Part shown: one piece after another, positions 29,428 to 40,135 of the stretch | How positions within the stretch are numbered: the first letter of the stretch is position 1 | Layout: every line of letters starts with the position of its first letter | Made by a program: the position numbers and the translations under genes | Assembly: GCF_030908545.1 (NCBI RefSeq) | Contig: NZ_CP133083.1 | Coordinates: 186,001-250,000, forward strand | Direction: 5' to 3' | Length of the DNA: 64,000 nt | From: Nitrosomonas sp. sh817 | GTDB lineage: Bacteria; Pseudomonadota; Gammaproteobacteria; Burkholderiales; Nitrosomonadaceae | The notes under the pieces: model-generated | The model's database searches: none | Seen by the model: only the letters and a program-made list of their open reading frames with translations | Told to the model about the DNA's origin: nothing

Positions 29428-29616
29428 TTACTCCTTGAGTTTTGCTTGCTTCAGTATGCTGTTTAAAGTGCCGGGTGCCAAATCATCTCCGGGTTTACCG
29501 GATACGGTTACGCGGCCGCTTTTTACGGAGTGTTTGAATTGACGATGACTTCCGCGCGTAGTGGCAAGATACCAGCCATCCTGTTTCAGGATATTTAAAA
29601 CTTCGTTGACTTTCAT
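29428..29616 (-). CDS. hicA: HicA toxin
   Basis: 62 residues, the usual size for this mRNA interferase: KVNEVLNILKQDGWYLATTR, then GSHRQFKH with the catalytic His, and GKPGDDLAPGTLNSILKQAKL. A complete HicA with its HicB immediately downstream, so this locus is the intact member of the duplicated pair. Confidence 0.92.
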   Translation of the reverse strand: MKVNEVLNILKQDGWYLATTRGSHRQFKHSVKSGRVTVSGKPGDDLAPGTLNSILKQAKLKE

Positions 29617-29665
29617 GCCGATACGATATCAGGTTGCAATAAAAAAATGGAGTTTTCACAAAAAT

Positions 29666-29697
29666 AAGCCTGTAAGGCGGAAACCCTTGTCAGGCTT
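29666..29697 (-). terminator. intrinsic terminator beyond pilU
   Basis: Arms AAGCCTG and CAGGCTT with an inner AAGG/CCTT pairing, followed on the minus strand by ATTTTT. It lies about 105 bases after the pilU stop and fits the end of the pilT-pilU transcript. It contains a GTAAGGCGGAAA motif that recurs in degenerate form at about 27945 and 29103. Confidence 0.65.
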
Positions 29698-29801
29698 CTG
29701 TCTTACGCGGTGATTTCCCGTGTTCTTGTCACGAGGTTGCTTATTGAGGCCACATCGGAGTGCCCGGTTAATCGGTCGGACGAAGTGGCGGGATTGGATT
29801 A

Positions 29802-30938
29802 TTACGTGATTTCCAAATGCGCAATGCCAGAATTGAGATCCTGCGATTTGGCTTCGTTGCTTTCCAGTTTGATTTTCAGACGCAGTTCGTTTACTGAGTC
29901 GGCGTTGCGCAGCGCGTCTTCGTAGCTGATTTTTCCAGCTTCATATAGTTCGAACAGCGCCATGTCGAAGGTTTGCATGCCCAATTCCTTGGATTTGCGC
30001 ATGATGTCCTTGATTTCGTGCACGTGGCCTTTGAAGATCAAGTCTGCGATCAGCGGCGAGTTGAGCATAACCTCAATGGCGGCGGCGCGTCCTTTGGCGT
30101 CTTTCAGTGGAATTAAACGTTGCGCCACGATGGAGCGTAAATTCAGTGACAAATCCATCAGCAATTGCGGGCGGCGTTCTTCCGGGAAGAAATTGATGAT
30201 CCGGTCGAGCGCTTGATTGGCGCTGTTGGCGTGCAATGTGCCCATGCACAAATGGCCGGTTTCGGCGAAGGCAATCGCATGTTCCATGGTTTCGCGGTCG
30301 CGGATTTCACCGATCAGGATGACGTCCGGTGCTTGCCGCAGGGTATTTTTCAGCGCCGCTTCCCACGATTCGGTATCGACACCGACTTCACGCTGGGTGA
30401 TGACGCAGTTGATATGTTCATGCACATATTCCACCGGATCCTCGATGGTGATGATATGGCCGTAGCTGTTTTTATTGCGATGTCCGATCAATGCCGCCAT
30501 CGAGGTCGATTTTCCCGAACCGGTGCCGCCGACAAAAATCACCAGGCCGCGTTTGCTCATCACAACTTCTTTCAAGACTTGCGGCAAACCCAAATCGTCG
30601 AAGTCAGGGATTTTGGTGGTAATCGTCCGCAATACCATGCCGACACGCTGTTGCTGCACGAATGCATTGACACGGAAACGCCCGATACCGGTTGGGTTGA
30701 TCGCAAAGTTGCATTCTTTGGTGGCATCGAATTCCGCCGCTTGCTTGTCGTTCATGATCGATTTGGTGAGCATTTCGGTATGCTGCAGCGATAGCGATTG
30801 CTGGGATACCGGGGTCATTTTTCCATCGATTTTCATCGCTGGCGGGAAACCAGCGGTGATGAACAGATCTGAGGCTTTTTTACTGAGCATCAAGCGCAGC
30901 AGATCGGACATGAATTTGGCGGCTTGGTCTTTATCCAT
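29802..30938 (-). CDS. pilU: twitching-motility ATPase PilU
   Basis: PilT-like accessory retraction ATPase of type IV pili. The 378-residue protein has Walker A GGTGSGKST, the Asp box (HIITIEDPVEYVHEH), Walker B (DVILIGEIRDRETM) and the His box (GHLCMGTLHA). The AIRNLIRE motif of PilT is replaced by LIADLIFKG, as in PilU. Downstream of pilT by 38 bases, same strand, so co-transcribed. Confidence 0.95.
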   Translation of the reverse strand: MDKDQAAKFMSDLLRLMLSKKASDLFITAGFPPAMKIDGKMTPVSQQSLSLQHTEMLTKSIMNDKQAAEFDATKECNFAINPTGIGRFRVNAFVQQQRVGMVLRTITTKIPDFDDLGLPQVLKEVVMSKRGLVIFVGGTGSGKSTSMAALIGHRNKNSYGHIITIEDPVEYVHEHINCVITQREVGVDTESWEAALKNTLRQAPDVILIGEIRDRETMEHAIAFAETGHLCMGTLHANSANQALDRIINFFPEERRPQLLMDLSLNLRSIVAQRLIPLKDAKGRAAAIEVMLNSPLIADLIFKGHVHEIKDIMRKSKELGMQTFDMALFELYEAGKISYEDALRNADSVNELRLKIKLESNEAKSQDLNSGIAHLEIT

Positions 30939-30976
30939 TGCGTGCTCCTTAATTCCGGATTTCCCGGATGGTGTGA

Positions 30977-32020
30977 TTAGATTCTGAAATTGTCTTTGTT
31001 GACGGCTTGCGCTCTGGCGTCGGCGACGGAAATGAGATTGCGTTTAACCAGATCATTCAAATTCTGATCCAGCGTTTGCATCCCGGCGTTCTGCCCGGTT
31101 TGAATCGCGGAATACATTTGTGCGACTTTACCTTCACGGATCAGATTGCGGATTGCCGGGGTACCGATCATGATTTCGTGCGCCGCAACCCGGCCTTTGC
31201 CATCCTTGGTTTTGAGCAGAGCCTGCGAAATAACCGCACGTAGCGATTCCGACAGCATCGCCCGGATCATTTCTTTTTCTTCCGCCGGGAATACGTCGAT
31301 GACACGATCAATCGTTTTAGCGGCCGAGCTGGTATGCAATGTGCCGAAAACCAAGTGACCGGTTTCAGCCGCCGTCATCGCCAAACGGATGGTTTCCAGA
31401 TCGCGCATCTCACCGACCAGAATGATGTCCGGGTCTTCCCGCAGCGCGGAGCGCAGAGCATTGGAGAAACTGTGCGTATCCCGGCCGACTTCGCGTTGGT
31501 TGATCAGGCACTTTTTGCTTTCGTGCACGAATTCGATCGGATCTTCCAGCGTCAGGATATGGCCGTATTCATTTTCGTTGATGTCGTTGATCATCGCCGC
31601 CAGCGTGGTCGATTTACCCGAACCGGTCGGGCCGGTGACCAAGACCACGCCGCGTGGTTGTTTGGCGATCTCGGCGAATATTTTCGGTGCTCTTAAGTCT
31701 TCCAGGCTAAGAACTTTCGAAGGAATCGTCCGCATCACCGCTGCCGCGCCACGCTGGGTATTGAAAGCATTGACACGGAAACGCGCCAGATTGGGGATGG
31801 CAAAGGAGAAGTCGCATTCCAGGTTTTCTTCGTAAAATTTGCGCTGGCTGTCGTTCATGATGTCGTACACCATCGCATGCACTTCCTTGTGATCCATTTC
31901 CGGTAAGTTGATGCGGCGGATATCGCCGTGCACGCGGATCATCGGCGGCATGCCGGCGGATAGGTGAAGATCCGAAGCGTTGTTTTTAACTACGAATGCG
32001 AGCAACTCTACAATATTCAT
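30977..32020 (-). CDS. pilT: type IV pilus retraction ATPase PilT
   Basis: Hexameric motor for pilus retraction, 347 residues. Walker A GPTGSGKSTT, Asp box LEDPIEFVHE, Walker B IILVGEMRDLETI, His box GHLVFGTLHT and the PilT hallmark AIRNLIREGK are all present. It forms the first part of a pilT-pilU pair. Two HDOD-domain regulatory genes precede it on the same strand. The pilin assembly genes pilC and pilD lie at 45.4 kb. Confidence 0.97.
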   Translation of the reverse strand: MNIVELLAFVVKNNASDLHLSAGMPPMIRVHGDIRRINLPEMDHKEVHAMVYDIMNDSQRKFYEENLECDFSFAIPNLARFRVNAFNTQRGAAAVMRTIPSKVLSLEDLRAPKIFAEIAKQPRGVVLVTGPTGSGKSTTLAAMINDINENEYGHILTLEDPIEFVHESKKCLINQREVGRDTHSFSNALRSALREDPDIILVGEMRDLETIRLAMTAAETGHLVFGTLHTSSAAKTIDRVIDVFPAEEKEMIRAMLSESLRAVISQALLKTKDGKGRVAAHEIMIGTPAIRNLIREGKVAQMYSAIQTGQNAGMQTLDQNLNDLVKRNLISVADARAQAVNKDNFRI

Positions 32021-32158
32021 CGTGATACCTCTTATGGCTAGTCATTATTAAATGACATGTTTGGAAAGCTGTGGGTCCTGATTAAACGGTTGGAACTGAA
32101 TGACTCAGCCGTCAACGGTACGAAACGCTAAAAATTAAGCGAAGCGGATCAACGAAGA

Positions 32159-33409
32159 TTATGTTTTGGATGTTTGATTTAGAGTGTCACTGATTCGATT
32201 CGCCCAAGTGGTCGCTTCCAGTTCCATTGCGGTGAAATCGTTCAGACTGAGAAAACCGAAGTCAGCCAACATGGCAGTGACAATTTCGATTTCGCCTTTT
32301 TCATAAGCTTCGATCAGTGCCAGCTGCCGCCCCAGGTATCCGCGCCGGGAAACCAGTGCTTCGCTCATGTCTTTCTGGATGCTGAGCGTTCCGACCAGCT
32401 CGGACATTTCCATGCCGAGCAAGGTGTCCAATAATGAGAGAATTCCGACCATGAAAGCCCGGTCTTGGTGATTTTTGTCGTGCGGGCGATCGGCTTTTGC
32501 GATCGATTCGAGCAATTTACCGCGGACTGTCGCCACTTGCATGAGCGCATCCGAAGTGCTGCCATCTCGTTGTTTTGCGGCGTAGAGCAATATTTGCACC
32601 CAGCGCTGCAATTGCTTGCGGCCGATAATCATGATCGCTCGCTTGATCGAATTGATCGTGCTGGGCAGGCCGCTCGCGGCGGAATTGACCATGCGCAACA
32701 GGTTATAGCTCAGGCCGGGCTGATATTTGAGTTCGTTTTCGATTTCGCCGACTTCGCTGTCGCGCACGACCAGCAACAATAGTTTTAACAGCGATAATTT
32801 GGAAGGGTCGACGCGCTTTCCTGAAATAATTTCCGGTTGCGCAAAATAGAAGCCTTGCAGCATCTGAAAATTTAACGCGATGCACTGCTTGGCGATTTCC
32901 AGGCTTTCCACTTTTTCCGCTAACAATAGTACCGGCCAGCGTCGCAATGTTTTTATCAGATCAGTGAGTTTTTCCTGACTCAAGGCAGCAACGTTTACCT
33001 TCACGACATTGATCAGCGGCATGAGCCGGTCCAGACGGCTATCAATGTCCACCACATTGGAAAGCGCCAGTTGATAGCCTTTATGTTTCAGGAAGGTACA
33101 ACGGTCGATCAGTTCGTCGGTGATTTCGATGTTTCTTAAGATTTCGAAAACGACATGTTTATTCGGGAGCATGCAGATGGCATCATGCATGAGCATCTCG
33201 GTATCGACCTTGATAAAGCCGCGCCGTTTTCCAATGACGTTTTCGATACCTAACTGGCCGTAGGTATCAATGATCACATTGGCGGAAGCGGCGGAATTGT
33301 CTGACACGAGGACAGCGTTATCGGGATTGGCGCGGAACAAAAGCTCATAAGCAACCAATTTTTGCTTGCAGTCAAGAATCGGCAGCCTGCCAAGATAAAC
33401 TTCCTTCAT
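32159..33409 (-). CDS. degenerate EAL - HDOD signalling protein
   Basis: 416 residues. The N-terminal 200 residues have the shape of an EAL phosphodiesterase, but the catalytic motif reads ELLFR instead of EALLR and the later DDFG is replaced (LALSNVVDIDS), so cyclic-di-GMP hydrolysis is not expected. The C-terminal half is an HDOD domain (LSYNLLRMVNSAASGLPSTINSI). This is the YuxH-like architecture. It sits with another HDOD gene upstream of pilT-pilU, which points to control of pilus-dependent motility; that link is inferred. Confidence 0.9.
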   Translation of the reverse strand: MKEVYLGRLPILDCKQKLVAYELLFRANPDNAVLVSDNSAASANVIIDTYGQLGIENVIGKRRGFIKVDTEMLMHDAICMLPNKHVVFEILRNIEITDELIDRCTFLKHKGYQLALSNVVDIDSRLDRLMPLINVVKVNVAALSQEKLTDLIKTLRRWPVLLLAEKVESLEIAKQCIALNFQMLQGFYFAQPEIISGKRVDPSKLSLLKLLLLVVRDSEVGEIENELKYQPGLSYNLLRMVNSAASGLPSTINSIKRAIMIIGRKQLQRWVQILLYAAKQRDGSTSDALMQVATVRGKLLESIAKADRPHDKNHQDRAFMVGILSLLDTLLGMEMSELVGTLSIQKDMSEALVSRRGYLGRQLALIEAYEKGEIEIVTAMLADFGFLSLNDFTAMELEATTWANRISDTLNQTSKT

Positions 33410-33448
33410 AAGTTCTCCAGTGTTGCCTGTTTTCCCTGATTTTTATTC

Positions 33449-34291
33449 CTAGCGTATGACATTCATGATTTCGGTCACCTGCAATTTGGCGACCGTCATC
33501 AGCGATTCAACAATCTCAGCGGTGAGTCCCAGATCGCTCCATAACGCGAAGGCCCGATCGGATATGGTTTTATCCAGGGTGACTTGCTGATTGGTGCAAG
33601 GGCTGATCGACATGGCGATATAGATGGCGGCGCACAGTGTTTTTGCATCGTATTCAAATTCTTTGTCTTTCGGGGAATTACATTGGCATTCGACCAATTT
33701 CCAGATATTGGGCGGTAATTTCCATTGTTTTAGAAGCTCCGCACCGAGCTGCGCCTGGGTGAAACCGAAAATCTTACGTTCAGCCGCCGCAACCGCGTCT
33801 TCTCCCTTATTCATGTAACTCAGCACTTCAACGGACTCTTTCGGATATTGATTAAAAAGCACCAATCGCCCAACGGCATGCAACAAGCCGGCAATAAAGA
33901 ATCGTTCCCGGCCGGCAACGCTGGACGAGAGTAACCGCGCTGTCACGCCGCAAGTAATACTATGATTCCAGAAGGCATCCATGTCGACCAGTTCGGTGGA
34001 AATTCCCTTGAAGGCGGAAGTCACGGAAGTGGCGATGACGATGTTGCGCAATTCTTTATGACCAATGATGGAAATGGCTTTTGAAATATTTTCTACTTTC
34101 CCGGAGAAGCCGAAATAAGAGCTATTGGCGAACTTCAGTAATTTTGCCGTCAATGCGGGATCGCTGGAAATCACACGTTCCAATTCGGAATTGGTTGCTT
34201 CGCCTGAGTCGATCAGCTCGTTGACGCGTATGATCACGTCGGGTAAAGAAAAGATTGAGCGAACGTTCGCGACTATCGTTTGTGGATCCAT
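33449..34291 (-). CDS. HDOD-domain protein
   Basis: 280 residues, nearly all one HDOD domain: ISSDPALTAKLLKFANSSYFG, a mid-region AISIIGHKELRNIVIATSV, and FFIAGLLHAVGRLVLFNQYP in the place of the HD metal-binding site. HDOD proteins are non-enzymatic signalling modules. It is followed 39 bases later by the EAL-HDOD gene and then pilT-pilU on the same strand. Confidence 0.92.
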   Translation of the reverse strand: MDPQTIVANVRSIFSLPDVIIRVNELIDSGEATNSELERVISSDPALTAKLLKFANSSYFGFSGKVENISKAISIIGHKELRNIVIATSVTSAFKGISTELVDMDAFWNHSITCGVTARLLSSSVAGRERFFIAGLLHAVGRLVLFNQYPKESVEVLSYMNKGEDAVAAAERKIFGFTQAQLGAELLKQWKLPPNIWKLVECQCNSPKDKEFEYDAKTLCAAIYIAMSISPCTNQQVTLDKTISDRAFALWSDLGLTAEIVESLMTVAKLQVTEIMNVIR

Positions 34292-34521
34292 TTGAATTAA
34301 ACAAAGTGAATTAATTAACGCTTCATCAGGTTTGATAGAGGGATTGCGTTATTGCTTTTTGAGACAATAAGCTCCGGTTTGATCTATCAAAATTATGAAG
34401 GGAATGATCAATCTGCGAGGCAGGATTATTCCTGCATTAGATTAATGCAAGCGGTTAGGAATGATGTTGCGGATTAAACGGTGAAAATGACCGGATTTCA
34501 AAAAGAAAGGCCGGGGCCGTG

Positions 34522-35280
<759 letters not shown>

Positions 35281-35288
<8 letters not shown>

Positions 35289-35835
35289 GATTAACATACT
35301 CCATCAGTTTGTAATGAACCGATCCTGCTTTGGCACTCCGAAAAGCGCGCCATTGCTGATCCGTAACCCAGTCGCGATTGGCTTCGGTGTAAACGAGTCC
35401 GTTCTGCTTGAGATGCGGTGGCAGTAAAGGCATGATTTGGTCAGTTAATTCTGCGCGGTAAGGCGGGTCAAGAAAAATGACATCGAATGTACGGGTATCG
35501 GAATTTAGAAACTTGAATGCGTCCATCATTACCAGTTCCACCTGACCGGCTTGCAATTTTTCCTTGTTTTCCTGCAATGCTTGAATATTTTTGGCATCCT
35601 TATCCACCATGACGACCAATGCAGCGCCCCGGGATGCGGCTTCAAAGCCTAATGCGCCGCTGCCTGCAAACAGATCTAGGCAAGTCAGGTCACTTAAATC
35701 CTGACCAAGCCAATTAAAAACCGTTTCACGAATCCGGTTGGCAGTGGGTCTCAGATCCGGACGCTCAGGAAAAGTTAACAGCCTGCTGCGCCACTGGCCG
35801 CCGATAATGCGGATTTTCCCCCGGGGTGGCGACAT
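35281..35835 (-). CDS. rsmD: 16S rRNA m2G966 methyltransferase
   Basis: N2-methylates G966 of 16S rRNA. 184 residues from ATG 35835 ([16 protein letters not shown], the usual beginning; TTG 35862 would add nine residues and overlap the peptidase gene). SAM motif [19 protein letters not shown] and catalytic FLDPPY. Between the M16-like gene and coaD, the conserved gammaproteobacterial/betaproteobacterial order. Confidence 0.95.
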
Positions 35836-35845
35836 CGCAAACGAA

Positions 35846-37150
35846 CTATTCCATCGCGCCAACGATGACGGCGACCATGCCGTCCGGTTGAATTCTGCGC
35901 TGAAAGGCCTGCCGGATTTGCTCGATAGTTACTGCTTCAACGGCCACCAGATAATCCGTTAAAAACGTCAGCGGCAGTTGATAAAAGCCGATCACCGATA
36001 GGAATCCTAATATTTTGTTGTTGCTGTCGATGCGCAATGGAAAGCCGCCGATGATATTTTGCTTTGCAGCTACTAACTCCTCTTCGGTCGGGCCGTTCTC
36101 GACAAAATTCTTCAATACCTGCTGTACCAGCGCGAACGCATCCTCGGATTGTTCTTTTTTAGTTTGCAGGCCGACTAAGAAAGGTCCTTGTTCTTGATAA
36201 GGAGAAAAGAAACTGTAAACGCTATAAGCCAAACCGCGTTGCTGCCGGACTTCCTCCATCAGACGGGAAACAAACCCCCCGCCTCCTAAAATATGATTTC
36301 CAACCAACAACGGAAAGTAGTCGGGATCATTCCGTCGTAGTCCCGGATAGGCCAGTTGGATGTGGCTTTGGGCTGCCGGATGCGGTATCCGCTTAACGCC
36401 AGCCGGCGGGATGGCTACAGCGGAGATCGTTGTTTCCGCATCTTTAGCGGGCAGTTTCTCGGTTAATCGCTCTGCAATAGCAACCGCTTCTTGCCGGGTT
36501 ACATCACCGATCATCGCGATGATCGCGTTCTTTGCAACGTAATGGGAACGGTAAAATGCGATCAGATCTTCCCGCTGCAAGCGGCTAAGCGTTTCGATTT
36601 CACCCGCTTCATTGAGTCCGTAAGGGTGCTGCCCGTATAACATTTTCATCAGTTCACGATCGCCGATATAGTCCGGCTTGGTGCTTGATTCCTTGATGCT
36701 GGCAATAATTCGCGTTTTTTCGCGCGTCACGATGTCTTTGGGAAATTCAGGTTGCTGGATAATGCGTGCGAATACGTCCAGTGCTTGCGTCCGTTCTTTG
36801 ATGCTGCTGAGCGCCCGCAATGAGACACCGGCGCGATCCCGGTCGAATTGGCTTTTTAGCTGAGCGCCGACATCTGCAAGCGTGGTGGCAATCTGATCTT
36901 CCGATAATCCGCCGGCTCCCAGACTTAGCAAATGCTGCACGAGATTGGCGCGCCCGGATTTACCGGGTGTGTCCATGCTGCTGCCCGCAGCGAATTCGAC
37001 ACTGACGTCCAAAATCGGCAGATCACGATTTTCCACGAAATACACCCGTGCGCCGCTGGATGTTTCCCAGTATTGAATCGATAACGAAGCCAATGCGCAG
37101 GGCGAGAGGAAAATAATCAATAGGGCGAAGAGGAATTGCTTGACTTGCAC
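35846..37150 (-). CDS. M16-family zinc peptidase homologue, catalytically inactive, exported
   Basis: 434 residues. The likely start is GTG 37150, as AAGGAG lies 7 nt ahead; the product then begins with a signal peptide (FLFALLIIFLSPCALA). The M16 fold is clear, with RLMEEVRQQRGLAYSVYSFFSPY in the second half. The zinc site HxxEH reads NLVQH, so His and Glu are both replaced and proteolysis is not expected. Such proteins normally pair with an active M16 subunit encoded next to them; here the upstream neighbour is ppc and no active partner is in the window. Confidence 0.88.
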   Translation of the reverse strand: MQVKQFLFALLIIFLSPCALASLSIQYWETSSGARVYFVENRDLPILDVSVEFAAGSSMDTPGKSGRANLVQHLLSLGAGGLSEDQIATTLADVGAQLKSQFDRDRAGVSLRALSSIKERTQALDVFARIIQQPEFPKDIVTREKTRIIASIKESSTKPDYIGDRELMKMLYGQHPYGLNEAGEIETLSRLQREDLIAFYRSHYVAKNAIIAMIGDVTRQEAVAIAERLTEKLPAKDAETTISAVAIPPAGVKRIPHPAAQSHIQLAYPGLRRNDPDYFPLLVGNHILGGGGFVSRLMEEVRQQRGLAYSVYSFFSPYQEQGPFLVGLQTKKEQSEDAFALVQQVLKNFVENGPTEEELVAAKQNIIGGFPLRIDSNNKILGFLSVIGFYQLPLTFLTDYLVAVEAVTIEQIRQAFQRRIQPDGMVAVIVGAME

Positions 37151-37207
37151 TAAAATCTCCTTAAGTGCGCTTATTAAGCGCAAATATTATTGAAACCCGG
37201 GTTTCAC

Positions 37208-40012
37208 TTAACCGCTATTGCGAAGCCCCGCTGTGACGCCATTGATCGTCAGATGGATGGAACGTTTGACTTCGTCGCTATCTTCTCCGGAGCGGTACCG
37301 GCGCAGCAATTCCACCTGCAAATGATTCAGCGGATCGATGTAAGGTGTTCTGTTCCGGATGCTGCGCGCCAGTGTCGGGTTATCTTGCAGTAATTCCGTA
37401 TGGCCGGTGATCGCGAACAACCACTTCTGGCTTCTGTCACGTTCCTCCTGAATCCGTTTGAAAATCTGCTGGCGCAATGCTTCATCCTCGACTAATTCGG
37501 CATAGCGGGAAGCAATACCCATATCCGTTTTGGCGAGCACCATATCCATGTTCGACAATAGCGTTTGCATGAACGGCCATTCCCGGTACATTTCCTGTAA
37601 CAACATCAGTCCGTTATGACCGGATTCTCCCGGCTGCATTACAAATGCTTCCACCGCATGGCCAAAGCCGTACCACCCTGGCAGCATCATCCGGCTAAGA
37701 CTCCAGCTGAATACCCAAGGAATTGCTCGGAGATCTTCGATGGCATCGGAGTTTTTTCGTGAGGGCGGGCGGCTGCCGATATGCAAACCCGACATTTCCC
37801 GGATTGGCGTCGATTCCAGAAAGAATTGCTTGAATCCCGGTGTTTCATAGACAAGATTCCGGTAAGCCGCGAAAGACGCGGATGCCAGCTTTTCCATGAC
37901 GGGATAATAGCGATCCGAATTCGCGCCGAGTGAGTCATGGCTCAGTAATGTCGCCTCTATCGTTGCCGCCACCAGGGTTTCCAGATTGCGCCGTCCGATT
38001 TCGGGTTCCGCGTATTTGCTGCTGATGACTTCACCTTGTTCGGTCAGGCGTATTTGGCCGTTTACGCTGCCGGGCGGTTGCGCCAGGATACTTTGGTAAC
38101 TTGGCCCGCCGCCACGGCCTACGGTGCCGCCACGACCGTGAAACAATCGCAATTCAATCCGGTGCTTGGCAAAAATTTTTGTAAGCTCGATTTCCGCTTT
38201 ATAAATTTCCCAGTTCGAGGTGATAAAACCGCCGTCTTTGTTGCTGTCTGAGTAGCCGAGCATTACTTCCTGTACATTACCGCGCGAATTCAGCAGTTTG
38301 CGGTAATAAGGCAATGAGAATAACTGATCTATGATTTTGTTGCAGTTGCGCAAGTCCGAGATGGTTTCGAACAATGGAATGATATTAAGGTGTAATTGTG
38401 GAGTTTCGCCGCTTTGTAATAGGCCGACCTGCTGCAGCAAATAAGCAACTTCCAGGACATTGATAATGTTGGTTGTCATGGAAATAATGTAATTCGGCAG
38501 TGCAGCGCGTCCAAATCGCCGGTGAATGTCGGCTGCGCAGTGCAGAATGGATAATTCCGATTGCGCCAGTTCGGAAAAGCCGTCGTATGACGGCAGTGTC
38601 GGGCGGGGTTGGCTGATTTCATGCAACAGCCACTCGATGCGCCGGGTTTCATCCAGTTGCGCGTAACCGCTTGTGCCGGTGTGATGTTCGTATAATTCGC
38701 TGACCACTTGCTCGTGGATCTTGCTGTGCTGCCGCATATCCAGCGGGGTCAAATGAAATCCGAACACGTCAGCGGCGCGCCGCAAATTGCGTAGCGCTCC
38801 CCGGGCGATCCAGGCGGATTTGTGCTGTTTCAGCGATGCGATGATGATATCGAGATCGTGCAGAAATTCTGCACAATCGGGATACGGTTCCCGCTTTTCA
38901 GCGGTACTCAGTTGCAATACTTGGTGTCCGAATTGTTGCGCGGTTGCAACCAGGCGTGCAGCGATACTGAGAAAGATCCGGCGATAGGGCTCATCAGACC
39001 GGTTGGGAATATCAGGCGCGCTGGCCACCAATTGCTTGACGTCATCGCTGACGCTTACCAATTGTTCGGTTAAGCTCATTGAGCGGCCGATTTTTTGCGT
39101 CGTATCTATGTAATAAGCCAACGCAACCGATGATTGGCGCTCAACAGCCCGTACCATCACATCGTGCGTGACAAATGGATTGCCGTCGCGATCGCCGCCA
39201 ATCCAACTGCCGATCCGAAGGAAAGAGGTAACCGCAGGAATATCTTTCTGATTCAGGCGGCGTTCAAGAAAATCCTCGATTTTTGCATAAATATAAGGAA
39301 TTTCGGATAAGAACGTATAACTGTAAAAAGCCAAGCCGTTCTCGATTTCATCGTTAACCGACAGCCGGCTTGGCCGTAGCATGCGTGTTTGCCACAGAAT
39401 CTCGATGGTCGCACGTAAGTTTTCTTCATTATGACGTAATTCGTTGGGTGTCAGCTCCGTTCGCGCCCGTTCTCTTAACAGCCGCTCAATGGTCAGCTGG
39501 CAATCCAATATACTCCGGCGCTGCACTTCTGTCGGATGCGCTGTTAGAACCGGTGAAACAACCGCTTTCTTAAAGAAATCAAAAAGGATAGACGGCGCAT
39601 TGTTGTTGCTGGACAACACGCGTTCAAGCGCCAGTGTCAAACTGCCTTCCTGAAGCGGCGATCCGGCGCGCAGGTGCGCGCGCCGGCGCCGGTTATGATG
39701 AACATCTTCAGCGATATTCGAAAGCAGCGAAAAATAACTGAATGCGCGCACAACCGGCAATGAGTCGTCATCGCTTAAACGCTTCAGCAGCGTATCCAAT
39801 TCTTGGCGCGCAACGGGATCCTGATCACGGTGAAAACGGATCGCGGTTTGACGGATATTCTCGACTAACTCAAAAGCATTATCCCCATCTTGTTCGCGCA
39901 ATGTGTCACCCAGCATGCGCCCAAGAAAACGGATATCTTCGCGCAAGGGTAGATCTTTGTCGTCTGATACGTTATCACTCACACTATTTTTTCCTGAATC
40001 AGCAGCTTCCAT
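37208..40012 (-). CDS. ppc: phosphoenolpyruvate carboxylase
   Basis: PEP + bicarbonate to oxaloacetate, refilling the TCA cycle. 934 residues, normal length. Catalytic and binding motifs: PVLTAHPTEVQRRS (His), GSWIGGDRDGNPFVT, VMLGYSDSNKDGG, LFHGRGGTVGRGGGPS and the C-terminal QLCG-type region replaced by the ordinary LRNSG end (ITGHTELLQDNPTL, then SIHLTINGVTAGLRNSG). Single gene with its own transcript on the minus strand, 57 bases ahead of the M16-like gene, and divergent from hemC. Confidence 0.97.
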   Translation of the reverse strand: MEAADSGKNSVSDNVSDDKDLPLREDIRFLGRMLGDTLREQDGDNAFELVENIRQTAIRFHRDQDPVARQELDTLLKRLSDDDSLPVVRAFSYFSLLSNIAEDVHHNRRRRAHLRAGSPLQEGSLTLALERVLSSNNNAPSILFDFFKKAVVSPVLTAHPTEVQRRSILDCQLTIERLLRERARTELTPNELRHNEENLRATIEILWQTRMLRPSRLSVNDEIENGLAFYSYTFLSEIPYIYAKIEDFLERRLNQKDIPAVTSFLRIGSWIGGDRDGNPFVTHDVMVRAVERQSSVALAYYIDTTQKIGRSMSLTEQLVSVSDDVKQLVASAPDIPNRSDEPYRRIFLSIAARLVATAQQFGHQVLQLSTAEKREPYPDCAEFLHDLDIIIASLKQHKSAWIARGALRNLRRAADVFGFHLTPLDMRQHSKIHEQVVSELYEHHTGTSGYAQLDETRRIEWLLHEISQPRPTLPSYDGFSELAQSELSILHCAADIHRRFGRAALPNYIISMTTNIINVLEVAYLLQQVGLLQSGETPQLHLNIIPLFETISDLRNCNKIIDQLFSLPYYRKLLNSRGNVQEVMLGYSDSNKDGGFITSNWEIYKAEIELTKIFAKHRIELRLFHGRGGTVGRGGGPSYQSILAQPPGSVNGQIRLTEQGEVISSKYAEPEIGRRNLETLVAATIEATLLSHDSLGANSDRYYPVMEKLASASFAAYRNLVYETPGFKQFFLESTPIREMSGLHIGSRPPSRKNSDAIEDLRAIPWVFSWSLSRMMLPGWYGFGHAVEAFVMQPGESGHNGLMLLQEMYREWPFMQTLLSNMDMVLAKTDMGIASRYAELVEDEALRQQIFKRIQEERDRSQKWLFAITGHTELLQDNPTLARSIRNRTPYIDPLNHLQVELLRRYRSGEDSDEVKRSIHLTINGVTAGLRNSG

Positions 40013-40135
40013 TTCATGACACTTCCACGGTTAAAAATGAACCCGGCGTATACTTGCTGCAAGCCAAGTGAGCACCAGCCATGCTAAAATTATCTCCATT
40101 AGGAATTTCTTGAATTTTTTTCATCTTATATCGTA

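Noticed and set aside
32159-33409. Active cyclic-di-GMP phosphodiesterase
   Set aside because: The EAL motif reads ELL and the DDFG motif is missing.
34420-34435. GCAGGA/TCCTGC hairpin after the ferredoxin gene
   Set aside because: A six-base stem without a T-tract; too weak to call a terminator.
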